Under the pieces are notes generated by a model. It saw nothing but the letters and a program-made list of their open reading frames with translations. It had not been told where the DNA came from and searched no databases. The translations under genes and the position numbers were made by a program. This document shows positions 8,166 through 17,428 of a stretch of DNA of 64,000 nucleotides, piece by piece. The number at the start of each line of letters is the position of its first letter. The first letter of the stretch is position 1. The DNA is from PALSA-350 sp963794165 (GTDB taxonomy: Bacteria > Acidobacteriota > Terriglobia > Terriglobales > Acidobacteriaceae): contig CAWCCT010000012.1 in NCBI GenBank assembly GCA_963794165.1, positions 372,001 to 436,000 on the forward strand, in the 5' to 3' direction.

Positions 8166-9515
8166 TCAAGGTCCCGGTTCGCGGCCGGCGCGCTTAGCCG
8201 TTCGGATGCGGCGCACCTCGTCCATCCGCTGGGCCAGCAATTTCTCCCGGCCTTCGCTAGTCGGATGATAAAACTCGCGGCCGCGCAGATTCTCCGGCAT
8301 GCATTCCATATCGGCTACGCGGCCCTCAAGATCATGGGCATACTGGTAGCCTTCGGCGTATCCGAATTGCTCCATGAGCGGCGTGGGCGCGTTTCTGAGG
8401 TGGAGCGGCACCGGCTCCGCGCGGTGGGCTTCTATTTCCGCCGTTATTTCTCCATAAGCGGTGTAAAGCGCATTCGACTTGGGGGCCAACGCCAGGTAGA
8501 CCGCGGCCTGGGCCAACGCCAGATCGCCTTCCGGCGAACCTAGAAAATCCATCGCGTCGCGGGCCGCCAGCGTCATTCGCAGCGCCTCCGGTGCGGCCAG
8601 GCCAATGTCCTCGACAGCCATGCGTACCATCCGCCGGGCAACATACATGGGGTCTTCTCCGGCGCGTAGCATGCGCCCCAGCCAGTAGAGCGAAGCGTCG
8701 GCATCGCTGTTGCGTATGCTCTTGTGCAGCGCAGAGATAAGGTTGAAATGCTCTTCGCCCTGCTTGTCGTACAGCAGCACCCGTTGCTGCAAGGCATTTT
8801 GCGCCACCTCCCGGGTGATGAGCCCGCCGGCCGCCAGCTTGGCCGCTGTCTCCAATGCGTTGTACGCATACCGCGCATCACCGCTGGCATAGCTGGAGAT
8901 CATCTCCAGCGCCTGTGGGTCCGCGGTCACGTTGAGCGCGCCCAGCCCGCGCTGCTTGTCCGTCAACGCTCGCTCCAGCAACCGTGTCAGTTGCTCATCG
9001 CTCAGCGGATTAAGCCGGTATACGCGGCAGCGCGAGAGCAAGGCGGCGATCACTTCAAAGGAGGGGTTTTCCGTGGTTGCCCCGATCAGACGGATGGTGC
9101 CGCGCTCCACGTAGGGCAAAAACGCATCCTGCTGGGCCTTGTTGAAGCGATGGATCTCATCGATGAAGAGAATGGTCCGCGAACCGAACCCGGCAGCTTT
9201 CTCCGCGTCCACCATCACCTGCTTGATTTCCTTCATGCCGCCGAGCACGGCGGAGAACTCAATGAAGCTCGCGCGCGTGGCCTCGGCGATGATTTTGGCC
9301 AAAGTCGTCTTGCCCACGCCTGGAGGCCCCCACAGAATCATCGATCCCGCATCGTCGCGCTCGATCTCCACCCGCAAGGGTTTGCCGGGGCCGAGCAGAT
9401 GCTCCTGCCCAACGTATTCTTCCAGGGTTCGGGGACGCATCCGTTCGGCGAGCGGAGCAGTGCGGGCGGCAGCCTTCAACGCGCGTTCGTCGGGAATCTG
9501 GCTAAAGAGACTCAT
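8166..9515 (-). CDS. rarA: Replication-associated recombination protein A (RarA/MgsA AAA+ ATPase)
   Basis: A 449-residue AAA+ ATPase of the clamp-loader clade that acts at stalled replication forks. Walker A GPPGVGKT is at residues 63-70, Walker B ILFIDEIH at 115-122, and sensor 1 GATTENPSF and an arginine-finger region (LLSRCRVYRL) follow. The C-terminal tetramerisation region carries LIRNSD-type and MVRMAVEDIGLA motifs typical of MgsA/RarA. Length fits the family. It overlaps the upstream RNA methyltransferase by 4 bp. Confidence 0.95.
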   Translation of the reverse strand: MSLFSQIPDERALKAAARTAPLAERMRPRTLEEYVGQEHLLGPGKPLRVEIERDDAGSMILWGPPGVGKTTLAKIIAEATRASFIEFSAVLGGMKEIKQVMVDAEKAAGFGSRTILFIDEIHRFNKAQQDAFLPYVERGTIRLIGATTENPSFEVIAALLSRCRVYRLNPLSDEQLTRLLERALTDKQRGLGALNVTADPQALEMISSYASGDARYAYNALETAAKLAAGGLITREVAQNALQQRVLLYDKQGEEHFNLISALHKSIRNSDADASLYWLGRMLRAGEDPMYVARRMVRMAVEDIGLAAPEALRMTLAARDAMDFLGSPEGDLALAQAAVYLALAPKSNALYTAYGEITAEIEAHRAEPVPLHLRNAPTPLMEQFGYAEGYQYAHDLEGRVADMECMPENLRGREFYHPTSEGREKLLAQRMDEVRRIRTAKRAGREPGP

Positions 9516-10306
9516 GCTTTCCCCTGGCGCTGCCGCATCGCCTCGTAGAGAAGTATGCTTCCAGCGATCGCCGCATTCAGGCTCTCGACCGCTCTGGTAA
9601 AGGGAATGGTCACCCGCGCATCTGCTTGCGCGATCAAGTCAGAGGGCAAGCCGGAGCCCTCATTGCCCAGCAGCAGAGCACAGGGGCCACGCAGATCGGC
9701 TTCACTTTCTCCATCTCGTGCAACAGCCGCGATAGTCCGCACTCCATGTGTATGCAGAGCGGCAAAGGCATTCTCAGCGGTCAGGGATACCACGGGCATC
9801 CGGAAAGCGGATCCCGAGGAAGCCCGCAACGCCTTGGCGTTCCACTGGCTCACGGTGCCGGGGAGGAGGATCATCCCGGTCGCGCCGAAGGCCTCCGCTG
9901 ACCGCATCAGGGTCCCTAGGTTGCCCGGATCCTGCAGTCCGGCTGCGATCACCACCAGGGGCGCTGTGCTGAGCATCGCCTGCAAGCTAAATTCGGGCGT
10001 CTCCACCAGCGCTGCTATCCCCTGCGGATGCTCCGTCAGGGCCGCGCTCAGAAAGGCATCCTCGGCCACTATCAGCACTTCTGCTTCGCCCACCTGGACG
10101 TGCTCCAGCAAGCCCTCACTGCCGCTGCGCACAAACACCGTATGCAACCGTAAGCCGCTCTTTGCTGCTTCCTGCACCAGGTGGAGCCCTTCCACGGCAA
10201 CATGGGGGGTAGAAGCGCCCCGCGCCAGGCCTGCGCGCAACTCTTTGATGCGGCTGTTATGCCGGCTTTCCACCCTCCGCGGACGACGTTCGGCAAGAGA
10301 CTTCAT
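9512..10306 (-). CDS. TrmH/SpoU-family RNA 2'-O-methyltransferase
   Basis: A 264-residue SPOUT-fold methyltransferase using SAM on rRNA or tRNA. All three SpoU motifs are present: motif 1 QDPGNLGTLMRSAEAFGATG, motif 2 CALLLGNEGSGLP and motif 3 TRAVESLNAAIAGSILLYEA. The N-terminal SpoU substrate-binding subdomain (residues 10-100) includes VEGLHLVQEAAKSG. The exact target base cannot be decided. It starts the rarA-NUDIX transcript, overlapping rarA by 4 bp. Confidence 0.92.
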   Translation of the reverse strand: MKSLAERRPRRVESRHNSRIKELRAGLARGASTPHVAVEGLHLVQEAAKSGLRLHTVFVRSGSEGLLEHVQVGEAEVLIVAEDAFLSAALTEHPQGIAALVETPEFSLQAMLSTAPLVVIAAGLQDPGNLGTLMRSAEAFGATGMILLPGTVSQWNAKALRASSGSAFRMPVVSLTAENAFAALHTHGVRTIAAVARDGESEADLRGPCALLLGNEGSGLPSDLIAQADARVTIPFTRAVESLNAAIAGSILLYEAMRQRQGKA

Positions 10307-10345
10307 GCTTCGTGACGATTGTACCCGCAGCCCGGCAGCACGGGA

Positions 10346-12388
10346 TCAAGCCGGAACCAGCACCGCCGTGCGGGTCAAGGCGATCACGCTGATGTCATCC
10401 TGCTGGCCAAAGGTTTGCGCGGCTGTGGCGATCTCCGCTGCTGTCAGCCGTTGCTGCAGCAAGTCTTGTACTCGTTCAAAGCCAAACAGCCGGCCCTGTT
10501 CATCCATGGCTTCCACGATGCCATCGGAGGCCAGCACAAGCCGGTCGTTTTCCTGCAGCTGAAAATAGGTGACGCTGAACTCCGCGCCGTCGATCACACC
10601 CAGCGGGAGCGCCCCTTCCATCTCCACCGGCTGGCCGTTGAGGTAGGGTGGCAGATGTCCGGCATTTGCCAAGGTGACGGCGCCATCGGCTGCAATACGC
10701 ATAGCGAGACAAGTGGCGTAGGCTTCGCCGCGGCCGAGCATCCGCCGGTTTAGAGCCTCGAGGATGAACAGCGGATCGGAACTGACCTCCGCAGCCATGC
10801 GGACGGCGCCTACCAGCAGCGCGACCAGCATACCGGCCTGCAAGCCTTTACCGGCCACATCGCCGGCCACAATCAGCAGGCTGCCATCGGCGGACTGCGG
10901 GATGATCTGATTAAAATCGCCGCCTACTTCACGCGCCGGCCGGTATTCGTTTTCAATCGTCAGGCCAGGCACGGTGGTGAGGGCTTCGGGCAGAATTAGC
11001 CGCTGCACCTCCTGCGCTTGCTTCACGTCCAGGGCCAGCAGGCGCTGTTGGCGCACCGAGAGCAAGAGACGGCGCAACAGGAGCACAAACAGCACCGCGG
11101 TGAGCAGCACGTTCGCCACCTGGGTGAGGCTGAATCGTATGCCGAAGGGAAACCAGTTGATCCTTATATGGAGCAGCAACAGCTCAGGGGTAAACAACGA
11201 CACGATGAGCAGGACCACGGCCGGGAGCACCAACCAGCCTTCTGCACCCTGGCGGCGAATTCCCCGGATGACCACCAGAACCATCACCACAAGTAAGGCC
11301 AGCCGCACTGCCACTGAGACGATATGGAAAATGTTTGCGACGGAGACGGAGATCAAGGGGTACAGGAGGTTTTCGCCGATGATCGTCGATACCATAAACC
11401 CCAGGGTCAGCACCGCGACCGCCCGCGGCACCCACGCAGGCCGGTGCAGCTGGAACCAGATCCACCACACCATAACCCAGGCGCCGAGCAGAAGCGGCGT
11501 GATGATCCCATCTTGCAGCATAAGGTCGTCGATCACATTGATGTACTGAGTCCAGCCGCCAAGAAAACTGAGGACTGCATTGGCTGCCAACAAAAGGAAC
11601 ACGGATCCCATCCAAACATAGACAGGGTCGGAACGGTCAAAGCGGGTCAAGCTGAAGGAGACGATAGCCAGCAGAAAAAAGAGAAGCCCGTCGATGGTCA
11701 CGGCGACCTGCGCGCGGACGGGCTCGAGCCAATGAAGCTGGTATCCGGCTAAAACAGCTCTGGCATCGCCCAACAACGGCGCCGTATGCAAGCCGCCGGT
11801 GTCAGCTTGGCTCACAACTGTATTGGGAGACATCCAGAGACGAAAAGCCAGCACGCGATCCGCTGCAGTAGCCTGCGGCAAGTTGAACATCATGGGCTGG
11901 GTGAAGTAGAAGGTTGGCTGGGTGCCGGTAAATGTACCGAAGCTGCCTACCAGGGCTCCATCGCTGAAAAGTTGATAGGCATCGTCTACGTAGGATGGGC
12001 CGGCTAACGCTAACTTTTCACCCGGTTGGGCCGCCACCTGCACCCGGATGCGGTACCAGGCGTAGCCCGAGTAGTCCGCATGCCCGCGCGCCGTCCACCC
12101 CTTGACGTAGTCGGCAAAACCTCCCAGCGGATCGAGAAGCCCTTGGGGTGTCAGGTCAACGGTCTCCCATTTAGAGTCGTCGAAGCCCGGTTCGGCCCAG
12201 AGCGGCGCGCCAGTCGCCGGGTCGGTGGGGGAATCACCTATGGTAAATTTCCATGGGCCATAAAGCGGGACGACAGACGGGCCGAGGGTGACGTGAGTTA
12301 TTCCCTGCGCAGGCTCAACCTGAGCTTGGGCACAAACGCCAACAACAAGCCAGGCGAGGATGGCGAGCGCGCAACGGAAGCGATTCAT
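10346..12388 (-). CDS. SpoIIE/PP2C-type serine phosphatase with 7TM sensor module
   Basis: A 680-residue inner-membrane protein. A signal peptide (residues 1-22) is followed by a periplasmic galactose-binding-like domain (YGPWKFTIGDSPTDP, ARGHADYSGYAWYRIRVQV), about seven hydrophobic segments (residues 225-440) resembling a 7TMR-DISM module, and a C-terminal SpoIIE/RsbU phosphatase (EVGGDFNQIIPQ, VAGDVAGKGLQAGMLVALLV, LVLASDGIVEAMDEQG) with metal-binding Asp residues. It probably senses an external cue and dephosphorylates an anti-anti-sigma factor. No such partner is in the window. Confidence 0.88.
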   Translation of the reverse strand: MNRFRCALAILAWLVVGVCAQAQVEPAQGITHVTLGPSVVPLYGPWKFTIGDSPTDPATGAPLWAEPGFDDSKWETVDLTPQGLLDPLGGFADYVKGWTARGHADYSGYAWYRIRVQVAAQPGEKLALAGPSYVDDAYQLFSDGALVGSFGTFTGTQPTFYFTQPMMFNLPQATAADRVLAFRLWMSPNTVVSQADTGGLHTAPLLGDARAVLAGYQLHWLEPVRAQVAVTIDGLLFFLLAIVSFSLTRFDRSDPVYVWMGSVFLLLAANAVLSFLGGWTQYINVIDDLMLQDGIITPLLLGAWVMVWWIWFQLHRPAWVPRAVAVLTLGFMVSTIIGENLLYPLISVSVANIFHIVSVAVRLALLVVMVLVVIRGIRRQGAEGWLVLPAVVLLIVSLFTPELLLLHIRINWFPFGIRFSLTQVANVLLTAVLFVLLLRRLLLSVRQQRLLALDVKQAQEVQRLILPEALTTVPGLTIENEYRPAREVGGDFNQIIPQSADGSLLIVAGDVAGKGLQAGMLVALLVGAVRMAAEVSSDPLFILEALNRRMLGRGEAYATCLAMRIAADGAVTLANAGHLPPYLNGQPVEMEGALPLGVIDGAEFSVTYFQLQENDRLVLASDGIVEAMDEQGRLFGFERVQDLLQQRLTAAEIATAAQTFGQQDDISVIALTRTAVLVPA

Positions 12389-12538
12389 CGTGCGAAACCT
12401 TCCCTAATGGAAATTCCGGTGCAAATACTATACAGAAAAGGCTTTAGACTGGGGTCTTGAGCAAAGCAGTCCGGCACCGGACGCCGGTCTGGTACTCTCG
12501 ATGACATTGCGTCAAATCTGTCCTGGGGTGGACTTATC

Positions 12539-13180
12539 TTGTTGGCAGAACTTCTGCGCGTGCATCCGGACGAGCCCGAGCCGGACCGAGTTGAGTACAT
12601 CGTCGCCTGCCTGCGAAGCGGCAAGGTGGTGGGCGTTCCCACCGATACTTTTTATGGACTCGCGGTCGACCCGGTCAATCTGCGGGCGGTGGAAAGCATT
12701 TATGAGATCAAGACCCGTCTCAAGCACAAGCCGCTGTCGTTGCTGATTGCCGACGCGGCCCAGGCCTACGAGTTGGCGCGCGACCTGGACGCCCGGTTCG
12801 ACCTTTTGGCTGAGCGCTATTGGCCGGGACCGCTTACCTTGATTGTCCGCGCCGGTTCGCGTTTGCCGTTGCGTTCGACGGCTAACACCGGCAACGTGGC
12901 CTTGCGCGTGCCCGGGGCCGTGATTCCTCGTGTGATCGTCGAAAAGTTGGGACTGCCCATCACCGCCACTTCGGCTAATCTGCAGGGCTTCCCGGAGTGT
13001 AACTACGCAGCCTGTGTTCGCGATCAGATAGGCGACCGCATTCCGCTGATCGTGGATGGAGGTCCCACCGGCCGCTCCGTTGCCACCACCATCGTCGACC
13101 TCTCCACCAGTGGTCCGTGGGAGATTCTTCGCGAAGGAGCCATTCCTACCCACGAGATTGCCTTAACCCTCCAGCGCTGA
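12539..13180 (+). CDS. L-threonylcarbamoyladenylate synthase (Sua5/YrdC/YwlC)
   Basis: The enzyme makes threonylcarbamoyl-AMP from threonine, bicarbonate and ATP for the t6A37 modification of tRNAs decoding ANN codons. The 213 residues include the YrdC signature GKVVGVPTDTFYGLAVD, the KTRLKHKPLSLLI motif, RYWPGPLTLIV and PITATSANLQG. It has YrdC length, without the extra Sua5 domain. The start is one of two adjacent TTG codons at 12539 and 12542. It is divergent from the phosphatase gene and followed closely by the DUF218 gene. Confidence 0.92.
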   Translation: MLAELLRVHPDEPEPDRVEYIVACLRSGKVVGVPTDTFYGLAVDPVNLRAVESIYEIKTRLKHKPLSLLIADAAQAYELARDLDARFDLLAERYWPGPLTLIVRAGSRLPLRSTANTGNVALRVPGAVIPRVIVEKLGLPITATSANLQGFPECNYAACVRDQIGDRIPLIVDGGPTGRSVATTIVDLSTSGPWEILREGAIPTHEIALTLQR

Positions 13181-13191
13181 GCGGAGACCCG

Positions 13192-13785
13192 ATGCGGACC
13201 AGGCGCCGAGTGCTTTGGTTATTACTGGTCGCGGCTTTGATCGCGGGCCTGGGATGGTTTGTGTGGCTATACGGGCAGATTCGTTTCTACGCCACCCACG
13301 ATGAGGCGCGTCCGGCCGACGCCATCGCGGTTTTTGGCGCGGCGGAATACGATGGCCGCCCTTCGCCCGTGCTGCGCGCTCGTCTCGACCATGCCCTCGC
13401 ACTTTATCGTGAACGCCTGGCTCCGCTAGTCATTACTCTCGGGGGTGGTGGCGACCCAAGGGATTCCGAAGGCGGCGTCGGCCATGATTATCTCCTGGCC
13501 CACGAGGTCCCGGAGGACCACATCATCGCGGAAACGCAGAGCACAAACACCGAAGAATCCGCAGCCCGCCTGGCTGCTATTGCGCGCGAGAATCACCTGA
13601 ATCGAATCCTTGCCGTCTCTGATGGAACGCACCTGTTTCGCATCCGCGCTCTCTGTACCAGTATGGGACTCAACGTGGTGACCTCTCCACGTGCGGAGGC
13701 CCGGCCCCTTGGCCCCTGGGACGCTGCCATGCGGCTGATGCATGAGATGTTCAGCTACACCCTGTGGCGGCTGAAGGTGTATTGA
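13192..13785 (+). CDS. YdcF/SanA-like DUF218 membrane-anchored protein
   Basis: A 197-residue protein with one N-terminal membrane helix (VLWLLLVAALIAGLGWFVWL) and a DUF218 domain: DAIAVFGAAEYDGRPSPVLRARLDHAL, LVITLGGGG, STNTEESAARL and LAVSDGTHLFR. Members such as SanA and YdcF are linked to envelope integrity, but the biochemical role is unsettled. ATG 13192 begins just before the membrane helix, 11 bp after the stop of the t6A synthase gene, so the two are likely one operon. Confidence 0.85.
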   Translation: MRTRRRVLWLLLVAALIAGLGWFVWLYGQIRFYATHDEARPADAIAVFGAAEYDGRPSPVLRARLDHALALYRERLAPLVITLGGGGDPRDSEGGVGHDYLLAHEVPEDHIIAETQSTNTEESAARLAAIARENHLNRILAVSDGTHLFRIRALCTSMGLNVVTSPRAEARPLGPWDAAMRLMHEMFSYTLWRLKVY

Positions 13786-13791
13786 GAGTTG

Positions 13792-14619
13792 TCAGGAAAC
13801 GAACTTGGAGGCGAAAGCGGCAATCAAGGCAGCCGCGAGGGTGGAAAAAAAGTTGACCGCGTCGTTGTGGAGCCAGCCGCGCCGCTCGGCCGTAGCACCC
13901 AGCAGGGAATCGACAAACAGTCCTGCAATCGCCCCCAATCCCGCGCATACAGCCTCGCCAGGCTGTAGTCCTAAAGTGGGCACCGCTACCAGGACTATCA
14001 GGAGCGCTCCGCCTGTCCCGGCAACTGTCCCGGCGAGGCTGATGGCTCCGTCGGTGCCGGGCGCGACCCGGCGAAGGGTGGTCAGCAGTAAGGGCGGGCC
14101 TCCCAGCACTTCTCCCAATTCGCTGGCCAGGGTATCGGCCGTTGCCTCTGCCAGGGCGGCTATCATCATTAGGGCATACCACGTGCCGCGGAGTGGATGG
14201 CCCAGCGCCAGGGTTGCGGCCAAACCTGCTACTCCTAAATTGGCCGCTACCTGGGCGGCGTTGCGGCCGCGCTTGTCTTCCGCCACCCCCAACCGCTCCT
14301 TCTTGCTTCTACCAAAGCGGGTCGCTGTCCAGGTGAGCACAAAAAGGGAGAGCAGGGAGGGTAGCCCAGATTGATACCAGGGGGACAAACCAAGGGTGAC
14401 CACTGCAGTGAGGACTCCACCGGTAAGCGCAGCCGCCAGAGTGGCCGCGCGGGCCAGAAAGACCAGCAGAGTCAACGCCAAGCTGATGCCTAGCGCCATT
14501 TTCGCGGCGCTGCTCCATTGTGTGAGCGCATAGCGCAGAGCGGATATTGTGCACCAAGGCACGACCATGGCCAGCACCAGCCAGGACTGCCACCGCATTT
14601 GCTGACCCGGAACGCGCAC
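13792..14619 (-). CDS. DUF92 (TIGR00297) integral membrane protein
   Basis: A 275-residue polytopic protein with about seven hydrophobic segments and the DUF92 core: TATRFGRSKKERLGV, ALAEATADTLASELGEVLG, GTDGAISLAGTVAG and DSLLGATAERRGWLHNDAVNF. A plant member (VTE6) phosphorylates phytyl phosphate; the bacterial role is unknown. The frame opens with GTG at 14619; ATG at 14598 is an alternative, and neither has a strong ribosome binding site. It is convergent with the DUF218 gene, 6 bp away. Confidence 0.82.
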   Translation of the reverse strand: MRVPGQQMRWQSWLVLAMVVPWCTISALRYALTQWSSAAKMALGISLALTLLVFLARAATLAAALTGGVLTAVVTLGLSPWYQSGLPSLLSLFVLTWTATRFGRSKKERLGVAEDKRGRNAAQVAANLGVAGLAATLALGHPLRGTWYALMMIAALAEATADTLASELGEVLGGPPLLLTTLRRVAPGTDGAISLAGTVAGTGGALLIVLVAVPTLGLQPGEAVCAGLGAIAGLFVDSLLGATAERRGWLHNDAVNFFSTLAAALIAAFASKFVS

Positions 14620-14697
14620 TGCTCATTTTAGGCCGCGCGTATCGCTCCATACGGCGTCCCATTTACAATCATCTTTCTACCAGGAAAATGAAACGTA

Positions 14698-16194
14698 GTG
14701 AGGTATTCACGGGTGCTTAGTATTGCATGGCTCCAGTCCTGGAGCCGGCGTAGTGTTGTTTGCATAGGCGTCGCTGTCCTCATGGCCGGTTGCGGAGAAA
14801 CTTATCGGCCGGTCGTCACTCCAGTAGCCGTAACCGGACCCGCCCCACAGCCGCAGAGCTACACCGTTGTGATCACCAGCGCGGGCGCTAGCAATCCGGG
14901 CCTGGCGAATGTTTTCGACGGCGCCGGGGATACCCTGCTGACCCAGGCCGCTTTGGGGATAAACCCCCTGGCGCAGACCCTCAGTTCCACTGCCGGCTCC
15001 GCCACAACCACCAACACAGACGGCACCGTCACCAGCTTCACGCCCTCGACCACGCTCGAGACCAAGAACATCCAGAGCAGCACCTTGCTCCAGCCTGCTT
15101 CGCCGTTAAATATGCTCTCTACGGGAAGTAGCCTGTTCATTACCGAACCGAACGTCCCGGCCGTCGCCGTGTTGGCTAACAACTCGAGCGGCGTCTACCA
15201 TCTCACCCAGCAGCTCACAGTCCCGGCCAGCCCGATCACCGTTGTCGGCAATTCCAACGCTGCTCGCGTTTACTCCATCACCCAGGACAACGGCTCCAAC
15301 AGCGTCGCTTTTGGAGCTTGTGAAACTCCTGCGCAGGTTACGACGGCGGGGCAGGTGCAATCGATCGAAATCTCTACTGTGACCATCTCGGCCGCGCTAC
15401 CGGTTGGTGTTTGCCCGGTCTATGGCGTTGGTTCGACGGATAACAACCGGGTGTTCATCCTCAATCGAGGCAGTGGAACCGTCACTGTGATCAATAGCCA
15501 GTACAATGAGCTTGACACCACGGCAAACCGGCAGAACCTCAATCCAACCACCGGTGCGTTGGTGCTGCCGCCCCCGTCGGGTACCCCAGCAGCCGGGTTC
15601 AATGCAGGGCCGGTTTTTGCCGACTACTATACCCCAGCGTCGCAACTGGTGACTGCCAATTACGACTCCAACACCATCACCATCATCAACACCAGCCTCG
15701 ATCAATACGGCAATGATTCTCCGCTATTTGGCCAGGCGGTCACGGTGCCCGTCGGCAATGGGCCGGCCACGCTCACCATCCTCCGCGACGGAAGCCGAGT
15801 CTACGTCGCCAACCAGAAGGACAGCACGGTGAGCGTGGTGAGTCTCACCAGCTACAAGGTATTAGCTACCATACCCGTGACCGGCCATCCCATTTCAATG
15901 GCCTCCACCTTCAGCACTCCCTACGGCCAGATCTATGTCCTGTCTTCTGACCAGCCCTACATGACTGTAATTCGCACCGACACCGATCAGGTGGCAGCGT
16001 CCATTCAGCTGGATGGAACAGGAGTGGACGTGCATACCAGCACCCAATCGGTAGCAGCCAACAGCGGGACGACGGGCACGCTTACCAATGCCATCAATAT
16101 CAGCCATGCCAGTGGGAGCGGATCCCCCTGTGGTTTCGGCGCCAGGTGTTATCAGGTAACGCCGCTGGGATCTGCTTTAAAGCCCGCGAAATAG
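14698..16194 (+). CDS. Lipoprotein with YncE-like beta-propeller
   Basis: A 498-residue lipoprotein: positively charged N-terminus, hydrophobic segment and lipobox LMAGC with Cys32. The rest is Ser/Thr/Val-rich with propeller-blade-like repeats such as NRVFILNRGSGTVTVINSQY, NYDSNTITIINTSLDQ and SRVYVANQKDSTVSVVSLTS, matching the YncE/40-residue YVTN repeat family. Members bind ligands or partners at the cell surface; the role here is unknown. The start is GTG 14698. It is followed by a long palindromic repeat. Confidence 0.8.
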   Translation: MRYSRVLSIAWLQSWSRRSVVCIGVAVLMAGCGETYRPVVTPVAVTGPAPQPQSYTVVITSAGASNPGLANVFDGAGDTLLTQAALGINPLAQTLSSTAGSATTTNTDGTVTSFTPSTTLETKNIQSSTLLQPASPLNMLSTGSSLFITEPNVPAVAVLANNSSGVYHLTQQLTVPASPITVVGNSNAARVYSITQDNGSNSVAFGACETPAQVTTAGQVQSIEISTVTISAALPVGVCPVYGVGSTDNNRVFILNRGSGTVTVINSQYNELDTTANRQNLNPTTGALVLPPPSGTPAAGFNAGPVFADYYTPASQLVTANYDSNTITIINTSLDQYGNDSPLFGQAVTVPVGNGPATLTILRDGSRVYVANQKDSTVSVVSLTSYKVLATIPVTGHPISMASTFSTPYGQIYVLSSDQPYMTVIRTDTDQVAASIQLDGTGVDVHTSTQSVAANSGTTGTLTNAINISHASGSGSPCGFGARCYQVTPLGSALKPAK

Positions 16195-16263
16195 GGCGGC
16201 ACGGGATCTAGGCTAAAATACCCGTTTCGTTTGAAGGGAACCAGCCCGCTGTTTTGCCAATAC

Positions 16264-16572
16264 GTTGTGCCAGCCCCGGACTTCAGTCCGGGGGAGCGGG
16301 TTTCAAACCCGCGCGAACGCTCGGTATATAAAATTTCCGGGCTTTAGCCCTGGTGGCTGCGCGTCCATTTCCAAAGACGCTGAAGACAACGCAAACAGTT
16401 CTGATCTCTCGCTCGAGCCCCCTCTAACCGTTCGCCTGCTATCAGGATTGCTAGAACAGACGGGTTGAGCTCGGGCGTTCTCACCAGGGCTAAAGCCCAA
16501 TCGTTGCAAGCTAAAGCGCTCTCGCGGGTTTGAAAACCCGCTCCCCGGACTGAAGTCCGGGGCTGGCACAAC
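16264..16572. repeat. Long palindromic intergenic repeat, family C
   Basis: The left arm begins GTTGTGCCAGCCCCGGACTT and the right arm ends as its near reverse complement (AAGTCCGGGGCTGGCACAAC). Nested stems are visible: CCCCGGACTTCAGTCCGGGG, GCGGGTTTCAAACCCGC and GGGCTTTAGCCC. It lies between the convergent lipoprotein and anti-sigma genes and accounts for most of the 421 bp gap. I see no coding potential in it. Confidence 0.8.
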
Positions 16573-16615
16573 AGATTGGCAGAACAGGGAAGCCGTGTCC
16601 ATCGTCCATTACAGA

Positions 16616-17428
16616 TCAGCTTCCGGTGGGCGCTCCCGACAGAATGATCGGAGTGGTGGGCGAGTCGGATCCGCCGGCTTTCTCCACGGTTACGCCGAAC
16701 GCTTTGGCCGCAATCCCAGGCGCCAGCGGCGGCAACACCACGGTGGCAGTGCCCACCGCGTCAGGGCGGAACAGTCCTGCGGGGACAGGAGCCTTACCGT
16801 TGGCCGGGATCACCCAAAGTTCATAGGTTTTGCCTTCCGGCAGAGGCTTAAGGTTGGTCGCCAACAGGATCAGGCCCCCGCGCTCAGGAAGGTACGTGGC
16901 GCGCGCCGTTGGCTGGGGCGGGGTTTTTCCTTCGGTCAGCGTCACCCGTTGGGCACTTGGCGCCGTCAGAACCTCCAGCACCTGCTGGGCACGAGAGGCT
17001 TGCCCGGCCAGATTGGTCAACAGGCTGGATTCGCCCTGGAGCTCCTCGTTCAAAGCCCGGTTCTGCACCGCGAGAGAAATCGCAACGATCGCCATGGCAG
17101 CCGCTACCGCCCAGGGAATCCAGAAGCCTGCTCCACGGCGCGTGCTCTTGACGGAAATAGGCGTGACCTCTGCCAGCTTTTCCTGCGGGTTCATCGCGGG
17201 AGAAGCGGCGATCTTCTGGAGAAAGCGCTCCCGCGCGCCTTCCGGGAGCGGCTGCTGCGGTACCGCTATGCCCAGCAGGGCAAGATCTCCGCAGACTTGA
17301 GCCAGCTCCGTGCGGCAAGTCGGACAAGTCTGCAGGTGCGCCCGTATGGATGCGGACTCCTCTATCGGGAGACCCTGCATCGCATAGGAAGCCAACTCCT
17401 CCTGCGTGTTGTGGCCGTTGCCTGTCAT
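16616..17428 (-). CDS. Anti-sigma factor with zinc finger and RskA-type C-terminal domain
   Basis: A 270-residue single-pass membrane protein that should hold the neighbouring ECF sigma factor inactive. The N-terminal anti-sigma zinc domain carries the HxxxCxxC motif (H31, C35, C38). A membrane helix (GFWIPWAVAAAMAIVAISLAV) separates it from an extracytoplasmic RskA domain (TYELWVIPANGKAPVPAGLF). It overlaps the sigma gene by 4 bp, as expected of a sigma/anti-sigma pair. Signal and regulon are unknown. Confidence 0.92.
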   Translation of the reverse strand: MTGNGHNTQEELASYAMQGLPIEESASIRAHLQTCPTCRTELAQVCGDLALLGIAVPQQPLPEGARERFLQKIAASPAMNPQEKLAEVTPISVKSTRRGAGFWIPWAVAAAMAIVAISLAVQNRALNEELQGESSLLTNLAGQASRAQQVLEVLTAPSAQRVTLTEGKTPPQPTARATYLPERGGLILLATNLKPLPEGKTYELWVIPANGKAPVPAGLFRPDAVGTATVVLPPLAPGIAAKAFGVTVEKAGGSDSPTTPIILSGAPTGS

